Source: an uncultured Lachnospiraceae bacterium (GTDB taxonomy: Bacteria > Bacillota > Clostridia > Lachnospirales > Lachnospiraceae). Taken from it: DNA of 38,766 nt. The notes under the pieces are model-generated. The model was given only the letters and a program-made list of their open reading frames with translations. It was not told the DNA's origin and searched no databases. The DNA is taken from contig USJG01000005.1 of NCBI GenBank assembly GCA_900554925.1, positions 1 through 38,766 of the forward strand, read 5' to 3'. Made by a program: the position numbers and the translations under genes. Positions 18,452-25,638 of this stretch are shown here, piece after piece (the first letter of the stretch is position 1; each line of letters begins with the position of its first letter).

Positions 18452-18808
18452 TTACTTTTTCATCTTGGGATTAAAAACAAGGCTTGCCAGATAGCCAAAG
18501 ATAAGGGCCGCTGATGTTCCCACTGCTCCTGCCTTAAAGCCTCCTGTAAAAAGCCCCATAAAGCCTTCCTGGTCCACTGCTTCCTTTACCCCTTTCATAA
18601 GCACATTGCCAAAGCCAAGAAGAGGAACGCTGGCTCCGGCTCCGGCAAAATCCACAAATGGCTGATACCAGCCAAACACGCTGATAAACGCCCCCAGACA
18701 AACCAAAAGTACCATGATCCTGCCGGGCATCATCTTCGTTTTTTCCATCAATATCTGCACCAGTGCGCAGATCAGCCCTCCTACCCAGAATGCATTAAAA
18801 TAATCCAT
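18452..18808 (-). CDS. spoVAE: Stage V sporulation protein AE (SpoVAE)
   Basis: Small inner-forespore membrane protein of the SpoVA channel, which moves dipicolinic acid with calcium into the forespore and out during germination. The 118 residues form about three to four helices and include the family pattern 'FAGAGASVPLLGFGNVLMKG' and 'GLFTGGFKAGAVGTSAALIFGYL'. This matches SpoVAE(b). I use the ATG at 18808, with AAGGAGG five bases upstream, not the ATG at 18850. It stands alone here, after an EamA transporter gene, while its usual partners spoVAC and spoVAD are several kb away. I found no clear sigma-G promoter directly before it. Confidence 0.9.
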   Translation of the reverse strand: MDYFNAFWVGGLICALVQILMEKTKMMPGRIMVLLVCLGAFISVFGWYQPFVDFAGAGASVPLLGFGNVLMKGVKEAVDQEGFMGLFTGGFKAGAVGTSAALIFGYLASLVFNPKMKK

Positions 18809-18856
18809 GATAACCTCCTTTATGACAGCTTCCTGCCAGATCGTTTTCATAGATTA

Positions 18857-19765
18857 TTATGCTCGCTTTTCCCTGATTTTATCCTTTTTCTTATCCGGAA
18901 GCTGTACCAGAATAACTGCCACAAATACCAGAGCGCATCCCAGCAGCTCTCTTCTGCTCAGTTCCTGTCCCAGGATCACCCAGCCGGACAGCCCCGAAAC
19001 CACCGACTCCATAGACAGGATCAGAGAAGCGATTGTAGGATCCATTTTTTTCTGCCCAATAACCTGCAGCGTGTACGCCACGCCGCTGGACATAATTCCT
19101 GCATAGGCAAGGGGAATAATACCATCTATAAAACTTCCGATTTCCGGTTTTTCCAGGACCAGCGCCAGCAGGCTGCAAATAATTCCTGCTGTCAAAAACT
19201 GAAGGCAGGAAAGCTCTATTCCATCTGCTTTGGGCGAAAAGTAATCTATCACCAGAATATGAATGGAAAAAAGGACTGCGCAGATAAAAACATATGTATC
19301 ACCTTTGCCAAGCGCAAGCTTTTCACTCATGCAAAGCAGATACATTCCAAACGCCGCAATAACTGCCCCGATCCAGACTTTTCCCGACACTCTTTTTTTC
19401 AGAAAAATTCCCATAATCGGAACAATAATGATATAGAGCGTGGTGATAAAGCCCGCTTTGCCTACTGTTGTGTACATAATACCTATCTGCTGGAACAAAG
19501 CAGCCGCGCACAGGGCCAGTCCGCAGCAGATTCCGCCTGTCAGCGTATTTTTGTAACCAATGCTTTCATCTGTCTTTATCTTTCCCATTTTCCTACGGAT
19601 GATCACCAGAGGCAGCAGCACCCCGCTGCCCATAAGGAATCTTGCTCCATTAAAGGAAAAAGGCCCCATATAGTCCATGCCTACCCTTTGGGCAACAAAG
19701 GCAACTCCCCAGATAAATGCCGCTAAAAATAACAAGATACTACTTCCAAAAGATACTTTTTTCAT
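18857..19765 (-). CDS. EamA/DMT-family transporter
   Basis: Polytopic inner membrane transporter of 302 residues in the drug/metabolite transporter superfamily. It has ten predicted helices in two EamA repeats. The first repeat begins 'LLFLAAFIWGVAFVAQRVG', and the second ends 'LSGWVILGQELSRRELLGCALVFVAVILVQL'. The C-terminus is basic. The start is the ATG at 19765 with GAGGG upstream; a longer reading frame to 19849 would run into the shikimate-kinase-like gene. Substrates in this family range from amino acids to metabolites and cannot be predicted. It lies 23 bases after the kinase gene and 48 bases before spoVAE. Confidence 0.88.
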   Translation of the reverse strand: MKKVSFGSSILLFLAAFIWGVAFVAQRVGMDYMGPFSFNGARFLMGSGVLLPLVIIRRKMGKIKTDESIGYKNTLTGGICCGLALCAAALFQQIGIMYTTVGKAGFITTLYIIIVPIMGIFLKKRVSGKVWIGAVIAAFGMYLLCMSEKLALGKGDTYVFICAVLFSIHILVIDYFSPKADGIELSCLQFLTAGIICSLLALVLEKPEIGSFIDGIIPLAYAGIMSSGVAYTLQVIGQKKMDPTIASLILSMESVVSGLSGWVILGQELSRRELLGCALVFVAVILVQLPDKKKDKIREKRA

Positions 19766-19788
19766 CTGTATTTTCCCTCTGAGTATTT

Positions 19789-20286
19789 TTAATGTTCTGC
19801 CTGGCATGCAATTTCTTCCATCACACTGCGGATATCTCTGCCGCTGCAATCAATTACAAGGTCCGCATATTTTTCATATAAGGGTACTCTTTCCTCATAC
19901 AGCTTCTTAAGGGTATATCCTTCCCTTAACACTACGCCCCGTTTATGGAGATCGCCTAACCGCTCCCTTAATTCTTCATAGGGCAGACTTAAATAGACCA
20001 CTTTCCCTATTTCTTTAAAATGGGCCATGGCCTCTTTTCCATAAACAGCGCTTCCTCCCGTGGCAATAACAGCTCTCTTTGCCTGCAAGCCTGCGTTTAT
20101 CTCATTTTCCAGTTCAAGAAAGCCTGCTTCCCCCAGCTCTTCAATAAGCTGGTAAAGGAGTTTCCCGGTTTTTTCCTGAATGACAAGATCCGAGTCTACA
20201 AACTGATAGCCCAGCCTTTTAGCCAACACTACCCCTACGGTGCTCTTACCAGACCCCGGCATCCCGATCAATATAATATTCTTCAT
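19789..20286 (-). CDS. Shikimate-kinase-family protein with altered substrate site
   Basis: P-loop kinase of the shikimate kinase fold, 165 residues, the family's normal length. Walker A is GMPGSGKST (residues 9-17). 'FVDSD' gives the Mg/shikimate Asp residues at 31 and 33. The LID region contains 'RGVVLREGYTLKKLYEERVPLY' split around the adenine-facing Arg. The normally invariant shikimate-binding Arg of the 'FRxLE' motif is Leu here ('EAGFLELENE', residue 57), and the GGG loop is GGS (77-79). It could be a poor shikimate kinase or act on another small hydroxylated substrate. It sits 7 bases after ridA, not with other aro genes. The symbol aroK would be applied by homology; I leave it blank because of the missing residue. 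Confidence 0.8.
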   Translation of the reverse strand: MKNIILIGMPGSGKSTVGVVLAKRLGYQFVDSDLVIQEKTGKLLYQLIEELGEAGFLELENEINAGLQAKRAVIATGGSAVYGKEAMAHFKEIGKVVYLSLPYEELRERLGDLHKRGVVLREGYTLKKLYEERVPLYEKYADLVIDCSGRDIRSVMEEIACQAEH

Positions 20287-20293
20287 AATAACC

Positions 20294-20656
20294 TTACTTG
20301 ATCACCGCAATTACTTCCACTTCACAAAGCACTTTTTTGGGAAGTTCCTTTACAGCCACACAGCTTCTTGCAGGCTTTCCTGTAAAATATTCTTCATATA
20401 CGCTGTTAAAAGCCGCAAAATCAGACATATCAGCAAGAAAACAGGTGGTTTTTACTACGCTTTCATAATCTGTGCCCGCTTCCTTTAAAATTTCTCCCAC
20501 ATTTTTCATAACCTGCTGGGCCTGAACCACAATATCTCCCGTTTCGGGGATGATCGGAATCTGACCTGAAGCAAACAAAAATCCATTTGCGATGATTCCC
20601 TGGGAATAAGGTCCAATGGCCGCAGGCGCCTTGTCAGTTGATACTTTTTTTAACAT
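20294..20656 (-). CDS. ridA: RidA family reactive imine/enamine deaminase
   Basis: Cytoplasmic RidA/YjgF protein of 120 residues that hydrolyses reactive enamines and imines made by PLP enzymes, giving ketoacids and ammonia. 'APAAIGPYSQGI', 'FASGQIPI', 'NVGEILKEAGTDYESVVKTTCFLADM' in parts and the C-terminal 'PARSCVAVKELPKKV' are the signature regions. The catalytic Arg in 'ARSC' and the Glu in 'CEVEVIAV' are present, so it is the active RidA subfamily. The ATG at 20656 follows AAGGAGAGG; the ATG ten codons upstream (20686) is unlikely. Confidence 0.94.
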   Translation of the reverse strand: MLKKVSTDKAPAAIGPYSQGIIANGFLFASGQIPIIPETGDIVVQAQQVMKNVGEILKEAGTDYESVVKTTCFLADMSDFAAFNSVYEEYFTGKPARSCVAVKELPKKVLCEVEVIAVIK

Positions 20657-20686
20657 AATATCCTCTCCTTTGCTCTGTTTAAACAC

Positions 20687-20923
20687 TTATTTAGTCTCAT
20701 CAAATTCTGCCGTCACATAGAATCCCCGTTCATTCTGGACAACGCTGATGACCTTGCCTGATCTGGCAAGCATTCTTTCTCTGAAAGGGACGTTTCCCGA
20801 CATGGCAAGTGACGGGTCAATGGTGTAATAATAATTGCTTGGCAGCACACCTTCCGTCACCGTAATTTCATCCCCTTCTTTTAAAAGACCGGGACGCTCC
20901 ATCTTAAATAACATCTGCCGCAT
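20687..20923 (-). CDS. Small conserved protein of unknown function
   Basis: I do not recognise this 78-residue protein. It starts MRQMLFKMERPGLLKEGDEI and is soluble with no membrane segment. The pattern of short hydrophobic strands separated by charged turns ('GDEITVTEGVLPSNYYYTI', 'RSGKVISVVQNERGFYVTAEFDE') suggests a small beta barrel, perhaps SH3- or OB-like (inference). The ATG at 20923 has GGAGG seven bases upstream and is preferred over the ATG two codons earlier. Its position between spoVAB and ridA in a close-packed run suggests it is truly expressed. Confidence 0.65.
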   Translation of the reverse strand: MRQMLFKMERPGLLKEGDEITVTEGVLPSNYYYTIDPSLAMSGNVPFRERMLARSGKVISVVQNERGFYVTAEFDETK

Positions 20924-20985
20924 ATCCATCCCTCCATCCTTATCTATTTTAATAGCCCCGCGCTGATTTTTCAATCTCTTTTAAG

Positions 20986-21480
20986 TTAAAGTCCCGACAT
21001 ATAAATTCCTTTTGAAAAATACAGCAGACTTCCAATCAGCTTTCCAAAAGCAGCAGCGGCAATGGCCAGGCCCAGTCCATGCCGGAATCCGACCCTTCTT
21101 GCAAAAATAGGGATGGAGTTTAGCATTTCTGCAATGGCAAGGGCAAGGCACCCCACAAATATCCCTGCAAAAAATCCCCAGAGGATCAAAAATCCATTCC
21201 CCATAACTTTCCAGACTGCCATAGTCTGCGTTCCAAATATCTGTCTTGCCAGAACAAATTTCCCTACCTCTCCATATCTGGAAAACACGCTGAAAAAGCC
21301 TCCGAACAATGTGCCAAAAACCACTGCCTCCTCCAGCACAAAAACTTTTTTTGCCACATGCATTTTCCCTGCAAACCTTGGAATCAGCCCTACAGAGGCC
21401 AGCACCGTAAAAACACCGGCAGAGGATAAAAGTCCAAAGCTCATCCCACAGATTCCCAAAAACGCCTGTTTAAGAAACAT
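20986..21480 (-). CDS. spoVAB: Stage V sporulation protein AB (SpoVAB)
   Basis: Membrane subunit of the SpoVA dipicolinate channel complex, 164 residues. Hydrophobic segments lie near 3-28, 45-65, 85-125 and 135-155. 'GLIPRFAGKMHVAKKVFVLEEAVVFGTLFGG' in parts and 'GIFVGCLALAIAEMLNSIPIFARR' in parts are characteristic of SpoVAB. The C-terminal 'GLGLAIAAAAFGKLIGSLLYF' is the final helix. The ATG at 21480 and a TTG directly before it could both be used. The gene overlaps the end of spoVAA by 11 bases and so is coupled to it, as in Bacillus. In many Clostridia spoVAA and spoVAB are missing, so their presence here is notable. Confidence 0.88.
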   Translation of the reverse strand: MFLKQAFLGICGMSFGLLSSAGVFTVLASVGLIPRFAGKMHVAKKVFVLEEAVVFGTLFGGFFSVFSRYGEVGKFVLARQIFGTQTMAVWKVMGNGFLILWGFFAGIFVGCLALAIAEMLNSIPIFARRVGFRHGLGLAIAAAAFGKLIGSLLYFSKGIYMSGL

Positions 21481-22099
21481 CAATTGTCTTTCCCTCCCTG
21501 TCCGCAGTTTCTATCAGCGCCTTGTTTACATCTGATTCATATACGCGCATTTCAACCTCTATGGGCGTGGGGTCTTTGGTGATCCTTCTTCCTCCAATAT
21601 GGTTAAAAAATAAAATGATCCCCACTGCAAGCCCTATAGAATAGGATACCTCCAAAATGCTGTAGCCATCAGGAGAATATCCCATGACCTGCTCATACAC
21701 CCGGGAAAATATATTGTTAATGCTGATATCATTATGAAAGGCCATGATGGTAAAGCCTGTACCAAAAAAACTGACAGCCGCCACAAAAACCATTTTTATC
21801 CACTGCTTTGGCCCTTTATGCCTGTTTACATTCACCAGTTCTATCAAAGTGGCATTTTCCCCGATATTTTCCACACTGACGCCGGGGCACTCCTTTTCGA
21901 TCAGCTCAATTACTTTAAGAACACTGATTACCTGACGTTTCTTTTCTGTTTTGTTAAACTGATGAATTTTTAAGGCTTTTGCCTTTGCGCAGACGGTCTT
22001 ATCTGCGCAATAAACGGAGGCAATGTCCTTCACACATACATGTTCCTCCATTACCTCCGCATTTTGTTCCGTCTTTAAATATAAAACCAAATTCGCCAT
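21470..22099 (-). CDS. spoVAA: Stage V sporulation protein AA (SpoVAA)
   Basis: Subunit of the SpoVA complex, 209 residues. The soluble N-terminal domain (about 1-95) starts 'ANLVLYLKTEQNAEV' and contains 'VCVKDIASVYC', a SpoVAA feature. It is followed by helices at about 105-125 and 145-170 and a cytoplasmic tail 'RRITKDPTPIEVEMRVYESDVNKALIE' in parts. The start is the ATG at 22099, six bases after GGAGG. A sigma-G-like promoter, GAATA-N18-CATACTA, lies at 22149-22178 and overlaps the end of the upstream nuclease-like gene. spoVAA and spoVAB form a pair; the rest of the complex is encoded elsewhere in the window. Confidence 0.88.
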   Translation of the reverse strand: MANLVLYLKTEQNAEVMEEHVCVKDIASVYCADKTVCAKAKALKIHQFNKTEKKRQVISVLKVIELIEKECPGVSVENIGENATLIELVNVNRHKGPKQWIKMVFVAAVSFFGTGFTIMAFHNDISINNIFSRVYEQVMGYSPDGYSILEVSYSIGLAVGIILFFNHIGGRRITKDPTPIEVEMRVYESDVNKALIETADREGKTIDVS

Positions 22100-22148
22100 C
22101 CTAAGCCTCCATTTCAGGGAATGTATCAAAACCTTTTAATCTACAGGC

Positions 22149-22178
22149 TAGTATGACCTTATTGCTTTACCTTTATTC
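22149..22178 (-). promoter_or_regulatory. Sigma-G-like promoter of spoVAA-spoVAB
   Basis: On the minus strand GAATA (22178-22174), an 18-base spacer and CATACTA (22155-22149) match the forespore sigma-G consensus closely; the -10 is identical to the Bacillus consensus. It starts within the stop region of the upstream gene and lies 49 bases before the spoVAA ATG. Confidence 0.6.
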
Positions 22179-23252
22179 CAGTATAAACTGCATCAGCACC
22201 GGATCATGATCCGAAAATTCATACCCCCAGTCCATATGCTGATAGTAATTGACCTTTACATTGTCAGAGACAATAAATCCATCCAGCGTAACTGTATAGG
22301 TAGTTTCCTCATCATAAGGCGTTTCGGCACTTCTGCAGGTATTATGAGCCACATCCTCCTTATCCTTGGCACTGTCTATTGCCATATGAAATCCCTCTGG
22401 CAGACTCTCTCTGGGAAAGGGGTAAGCCCATTCCGGCGCATTTTCCTGCTCTTCCTCCTTCAGATCATGGTTGAAATCACCTCCACAGATCACATAATTT
22501 CCTTTTTCATAATCCAGCTTCATATCCTCATAAAGCATGGAAAGCTGTGCCTGTCTGATTTCATCACTGCCTCCATAAGCCGACGTATGTACATTATAAA
22601 TGCACAGGCTCAGCCCGTTTTCGGTGGGGATTCTGGAAATAGAATAGCATCTGTCCAGATCCACCAGTTTGCTGAAGGATTCCGATATGGGAAGGCTTCT
22701 TCGCATGCTTTCTGTTATTTCCCCGCGGGAATAAGTCACAAGGCCGCTCTTATTGGCACCATGAGGCTCCCATGGTGGGAAAAACAAAAAAGGAGAATCA
22801 TAATCCTGGGCAAAATCATAATAATACCCCTTGACAAACTGATTCAAAAGCTCCAATTCATTCACATGATAAGAACGGGTGCCGTCAATATCCACCTCCT
22901 GCAAAAGCACAAAATCCGGATTAACGTCATTAATGATCCCACCCATTTCACAGATGGCCGCCATCACGCTCTCCTCATCCTTGCCCCAGGAGGACTTTCC
23001 CCCATCCATAAAAAAGCTGTAATCCTTTCTGTAGGCCCCGAAGCCTATATTGTAAGTCATGATAAAATAAGCTTTTCCGGGAACAACCTGAAATTCCTTA
23101 TCAAAATAAGAATTTTCTCCGTTTCTTTTGACCTCAAGAGTCAATTTATCTGGCAGGCGGTAATAAGAACTGAAAACATAAACTGCATAGGCGCCGAATG
23201 CAATTATGATTACCAGCAATATGATCATGATGCGCTTTAATACCTTTTTCAC
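22173..23252 (-). CDS. Secreted or membrane-anchored endonuclease/exonuclease/phosphatase family protein
   Basis: 359-residue protein with an N-terminal helix (about 8-29) that anchors it or directs export, so the catalytic domain is outside the membrane. The EEP fold is clear: 'IMTYNIGFGAY' (metal-binding Asn), 'FVLLQEVDID' (metal Glu), 'YNVHTSA', 'CGGDFNHDL' (Asp and Asn) and the terminal 'YEFSDHDPVLMQF' (catalytic Asp-His). All active residues are intact. Members cut DNA, inositol phosphates or sphingomyelin; the substrate cannot be assigned. The start is a GTG at 23252 with GGGGGA eight bases upstream. It lies between spoVAD and spoVAA, with its own sigma-A-like promoter. Confidence 0.85.
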   Translation of the reverse strand: MKKVLKRIMIILLVIIIAFGAYAVYVFSSYYRLPDKLTLEVKRNGENSYFDKEFQVVPGKAYFIMTYNIGFGAYRKDYSFFMDGGKSSWGKDEESVMAAICEMGGIINDVNPDFVLLQEVDIDGTRSYHVNELELLNQFVKGYYYDFAQDYDSPFLFFPPWEPHGANKSGLVTYSRGEITESMRRSLPISESFSKLVDLDRCYSISRIPTENGLSLCIYNVHTSAYGGSDEIRQAQLSMLYEDMKLDYEKGNYVICGGDFNHDLKEEEQENAPEWAYPFPRESLPEGFHMAIDSAKDKEDVAHNTCRSAETPYDEETTYTVTLDGFIVSDNVKVNYYQHMDWGYEFSDHDPVLMQFILE

Positions 23253-23305
23253 CTTGAAATTCCCCCATTCGTAATGCTGGTATCATTACCAGCCAACTAC
23301 CTTTT

Positions 23306-23333
23306 ACTATACCACAGTTTGCCGGCAAATCAA
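23306..23333 (-). promoter_or_regulatory. Sigma-A-like promoter of the EEP-family gene
   Basis: On the minus strand TTGATT (23333-23328), 16 bases and TATAGT (23311-23306) form a plausible vegetative promoter about 50 bases before the GTG start. Further upstream a short ATACCC/GGGTAT stem after the spoVAD stop may be a weak terminator. Confidence 0.5.
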
Positions 23334-23402
23334 ATACCCCACAGAGCTTAACGGGTATCAGATTTGCTGCACCTTAAGGCTGCGGGGGATTGGAATTTCT
23401 GT

Positions 23403-24440
23403 TTATTTACAGCTTACCAGCTCTACACCATGAGCAATCCCCGGTATGCTCTGGCCTTCATTAAAGCTGGTTTTGCTAAGCAGAGCACCGGTAGGTACAA
23501 ACAGTACTCTCTTCCATTTTCCCTCCTCTAACTGCTTTAACAGATAAGCAGACAAAATGACAGCGCTGCACCCGCAGCCGCTTCCTCCCGCATGAGCATC
23601 CTGGCTCTGATCATAAATTTCCATACCGCAGTCCATATGCACTCTGGAAATGTCCATTCCCTTTTCCCGCATCATATCCCAAAGGGCCTTCTGCCCCACG
23701 CTTCCCAAATCTCCTGTAACGATCTTATCATAGTCAGAAGGCTTTCTGCCAAAGTCCGTCAGATGCTGGTAAATGGTATCGCAGGCCGCCGGGGCCATAC
23801 AGGCCCCCATATTCATGGAATCCTTCAGTCCAAAATCCACTATCTTTCCAATGGTAATACCGGCAACCATTGCTCTGTCTTTTTCACTCTTCACGCTGCT
23901 TAAAACAAAGGCTCCGCTTCCCGTTACAGTCCAGGTGGCTGAAAGAGGCCTTTGATTTCCATAGCCTAAAGGGAAGCGAAACTCTTTCTCCGCACTGGCA
24001 AAATGGCTGGAGGTTACACATGCTGCATGTTCCGCCATTCCGCCTGCAATCATTATAGCTGCCATGGCCATGGAAAGTCCGCAGGTGGAACATGCCCCAT
24101 ACATACCAATCAGCGGAATTTGAAAGGCACCAAGACCGAAGCTGCTGGCGATAGACTGTCCTAAAAGATCGCCGGCAAACAGGTATCGGATGTCCTCTTT
24201 TTTCAAACCGGATTTGCCAATGGCAAGGGTAAGCGCCTCCTTCTGCAGGGTACTTTCCGCCTCCTCCCAGGTATTGCAGCCAAATTTATCGTCTGTTCCA
24301 ACCACATCAAAGCAGTCGCCAAAGGGCCCTTCTCCCTCCTTGGTTCCTGCCACCGACGCGCTTGCTCTTATATAAACAGGTACCGGCACCTTAATGCTGC
24401 GCTGGCCCTGGGCAAAAATTGCTCCAACTGTTTCTTCCAT
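23403..24440 (-). CDS. spoVAD: Stage V sporulation protein AD (SpoVAD)
   Basis: Dipicolinic-acid-binding subunit of the SpoVA channel, 345 residues with a thiolase-like fold on the forespore membrane surface. 'VYIRASASVAGTKEGEGP' lies near residue 22, 'DDKFGCNTWEEAES' near 50, 'GMYGACSTCGLSMAMAA' near 115, and 'GLKDSMNMGACMAPAA' near 210, all typical of SpoVAD. It has no membrane helix, as expected. The ATG is preceded by GGAGG. A sigma-G-like promoter lies at 24471-24499. In most sporeformers spoVAD is flanked by spoVAC and spoVAE; here it stands alone between a surface O-acetylation gene and the nuclease-like gene. Confidence 0.95.
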   Translation of the reverse strand: MEETVGAIFAQGQRSIKVPVPVYIRASASVAGTKEGEGPFGDCFDVVGTDDKFGCNTWEEAESTLQKEALTLAIGKSGLKKEDIRYLFAGDLLGQSIASSFGLGAFQIPLIGMYGACSTCGLSMAMAAIMIAGGMAEHAACVTSSHFASAEKEFRFPLGYGNQRPLSATWTVTGSGAFVLSSVKSEKDRAMVAGITIGKIVDFGLKDSMNMGACMAPAACDTIYQHLTDFGRKPSDYDKIVTGDLGSVGQKALWDMMREKGMDISRVHMDCGMEIYDQSQDAHAGGSGCGCSAVILSAYLLKQLEEGKWKRVLFVPTGALLSKTSFNEGQSIPGIAHGVELVSCK

Positions 24441-24470
24441 AAAAAAACCTCCAGATGATTTACTTTTGCT

Positions 24471-24499
24471 TAGTTTTTCTCATCCGAAGATTTTTATGC
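24471..24499 (-). promoter_or_regulatory. Sigma-G-like promoter of spoVAD
   Basis: On the minus strand GCATA (24499-24495), a 17-base spacer and AAAACTA (24477-24471) resemble the sigma-G consensus GCATA / CATACTA, with two changes in the -10. It lies 30 bases before the spoVAD ATG and after the stop of the SGNH gene. Confidence 0.55.
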
Positions 24500-24532
24500 G
24501 CTGGATTTTTATTTAAATTAACTGCCTTTTCG

Positions 24533-25561
24533 TTATTCCTCCACACCATGCTCAAGTAAAAACTGCTTCCAGAGATCATTATAAACTCCCAGCAGATGAA
24601 TCTGGTCAAAGGTATACTCGGCGCTGAGATTTCCTTCCTCATCACAGACGGCCTCATTTACATCAATATAAAAGAACCGGCTGTTATCTGCCAGAGTTGC
24701 AATGGCGTTATTTCTGGCATTAATATTGCTGTTGTTAAAAATAGCATCCGAGCTGTCTTTTTGACCGGATACTCTCATAATGCCCTGAATAAATATTTTT
24801 GCATCCGGTTCCAGCTCATGAAGCCTGTCAACCACTTCCGTGTACTTTGCCATAAAATCTTCTGTGGTTCCCCGCCCAAGCTCATTAATGCCTACCATCA
24901 GATAAATCTTGCCGTACTCCTTGTTTGCCAAGGCCTCTTCCACTGTTCCAAGCCCCTTATATTCCTCCTCCATAACCTTATAGATCGTAAGCGAGGTTTC
25001 GCAGTAAAAATCCGCATGCTCTGACAGATCCGTGTAATCCCGAAGTCCCACCGTTCTGGAATCTCCAATAAACAGTGCGTCATCAAAATAGCTTTCATCT
25101 ACTGTAACAAATTCATAAGCTGCCGCCCGCAAAGCGCCTGCATCTCCATAAATATCCGCCGAAATATGGTTGATATATTCCTCATAGGTGCTTTCCCTAA
25201 GGGGCTCCAATCGTTCTAGTGGAGCCACTTCGCTTACCACCTCTGTTTCTTCCTCCGCTTCCGGCGCAGGTGTGTTTGTGGGAGAAGGTGCATTTGTGGG
25301 AGAAGGTACATTTGTGGGCTTAGGACTGGCTAAAGAGACTGTGCCCTGGGCCATTACCTCTCTGTCCCTGTATTCAAATATCTGCCATGGATATATTTCA
25401 TCATTTATTGCTGTAAACATTACAGACATGATCGGCGCTGTCAGCGGATCATATTCCTGCTCTGCGTAAATATTACTTTTGCCGCATATGCCAATGATGG
25501 TAAAAAACAGTCCTGTGGCTATCAGCAAAACGAAAACAGGACACTTTTTAATAAATTTCAT
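24533..25561 (-). CDS. Membrane-anchored SGNH-hydrolase / O-acetyltransferase
   Basis: Extracytoplasmic SGNH-fold esterase of 342 residues, the likely partner of the MBOAT protein upstream. A helix near residues 7-28 anchors or exports it. A Pro/Thr/Ser linker (about 78-100) carries 'PTNVPSPTNAPSPTNTPAP'. The catalytic domain starts at 'ALFIGDSRTVGL', with the nucleophile Ser near 168, and has 'YLMVGINELG' with the block III Asn, and ends with 'DQIHL' giving the catalytic Asp near 319 and His near 322. It would transfer acetyl groups onto, or remove them from, a surface polymer, like the PatB/AlgX-type partners of MBOAT proteins. The ATG at 25561 has AAAGGA five bases upstream; the ATG at 25576 is less well placed. 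Confidence 0.85.
   Translation of the reverse strand: MKFIKKCPVFVLLIATGLFFTIIGICGKSNIYAEQEYDPLTAPIMSVMFTAINDEIYPWQIFEYRDREVMAQGTVSLASPKPTNVPSPTNAPSPTNTPAPEAEEETEVVSEVAPLERLEPLRESTYEEYINHISADIYGDAGALRAAAYEFVTVDESYFDDALFIGDSRTVGLRDYTDLSEHADFYCETSLTIYKVMEEEYKGLGTVEEALANKEYGKIYLMVGINELGRGTTEDFMAKYTEVVDRLHELEPDAKIFIQGIMRVSGQKDSSDAIFNNSNINARNNAIATLADNSRFFYIDVNEAVCDEEGNLSAEYTFDQIHLLGVYNDLWKQFLLEHGVEE
25260..25320 (-). repeat. Short tandem repeat encoding a Pro-Thr-Asn linker
   Basis: About three copies of an 18-base unit (core TTTGTGGGAGAAGG on the plus strand), coding for PTNxPS hexapeptides. It lies in the linker of the SGNH gene between the membrane anchor and the catalytic domain, and could vary in length between strains. 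Confidence 0.7.
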
Positions 25562-25638
25562 CTTTATCCTTTCCATGCCTACCCCAGATTAAAACTGCGA
25601 TACTGCACTGATTCCGTATCTTAAAATTTATCTGTAAT

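Noticed and set aside
18809..18856. Sigma-G promoter directly before spoVAE (a GCATA is present)
   Set aside because: No sequence resembling CATACTA lies 16-18 bases after the GCATA, so the match is likely chance.
22206..23240. A 344-codon open frame on the plus strand opposite the EEP-family gene
   Set aside because: Antisense shadow: no ribosome binding site, low-complexity and Ile/His-rich translation, and the opposite strand encodes a protein with intact catalytic motifs.
25260..25320. CRISPR-like short repeat
   Set aside because: The repeats are directly tandem with no spacers and code for an in-frame Pro-Thr-Asn linker.
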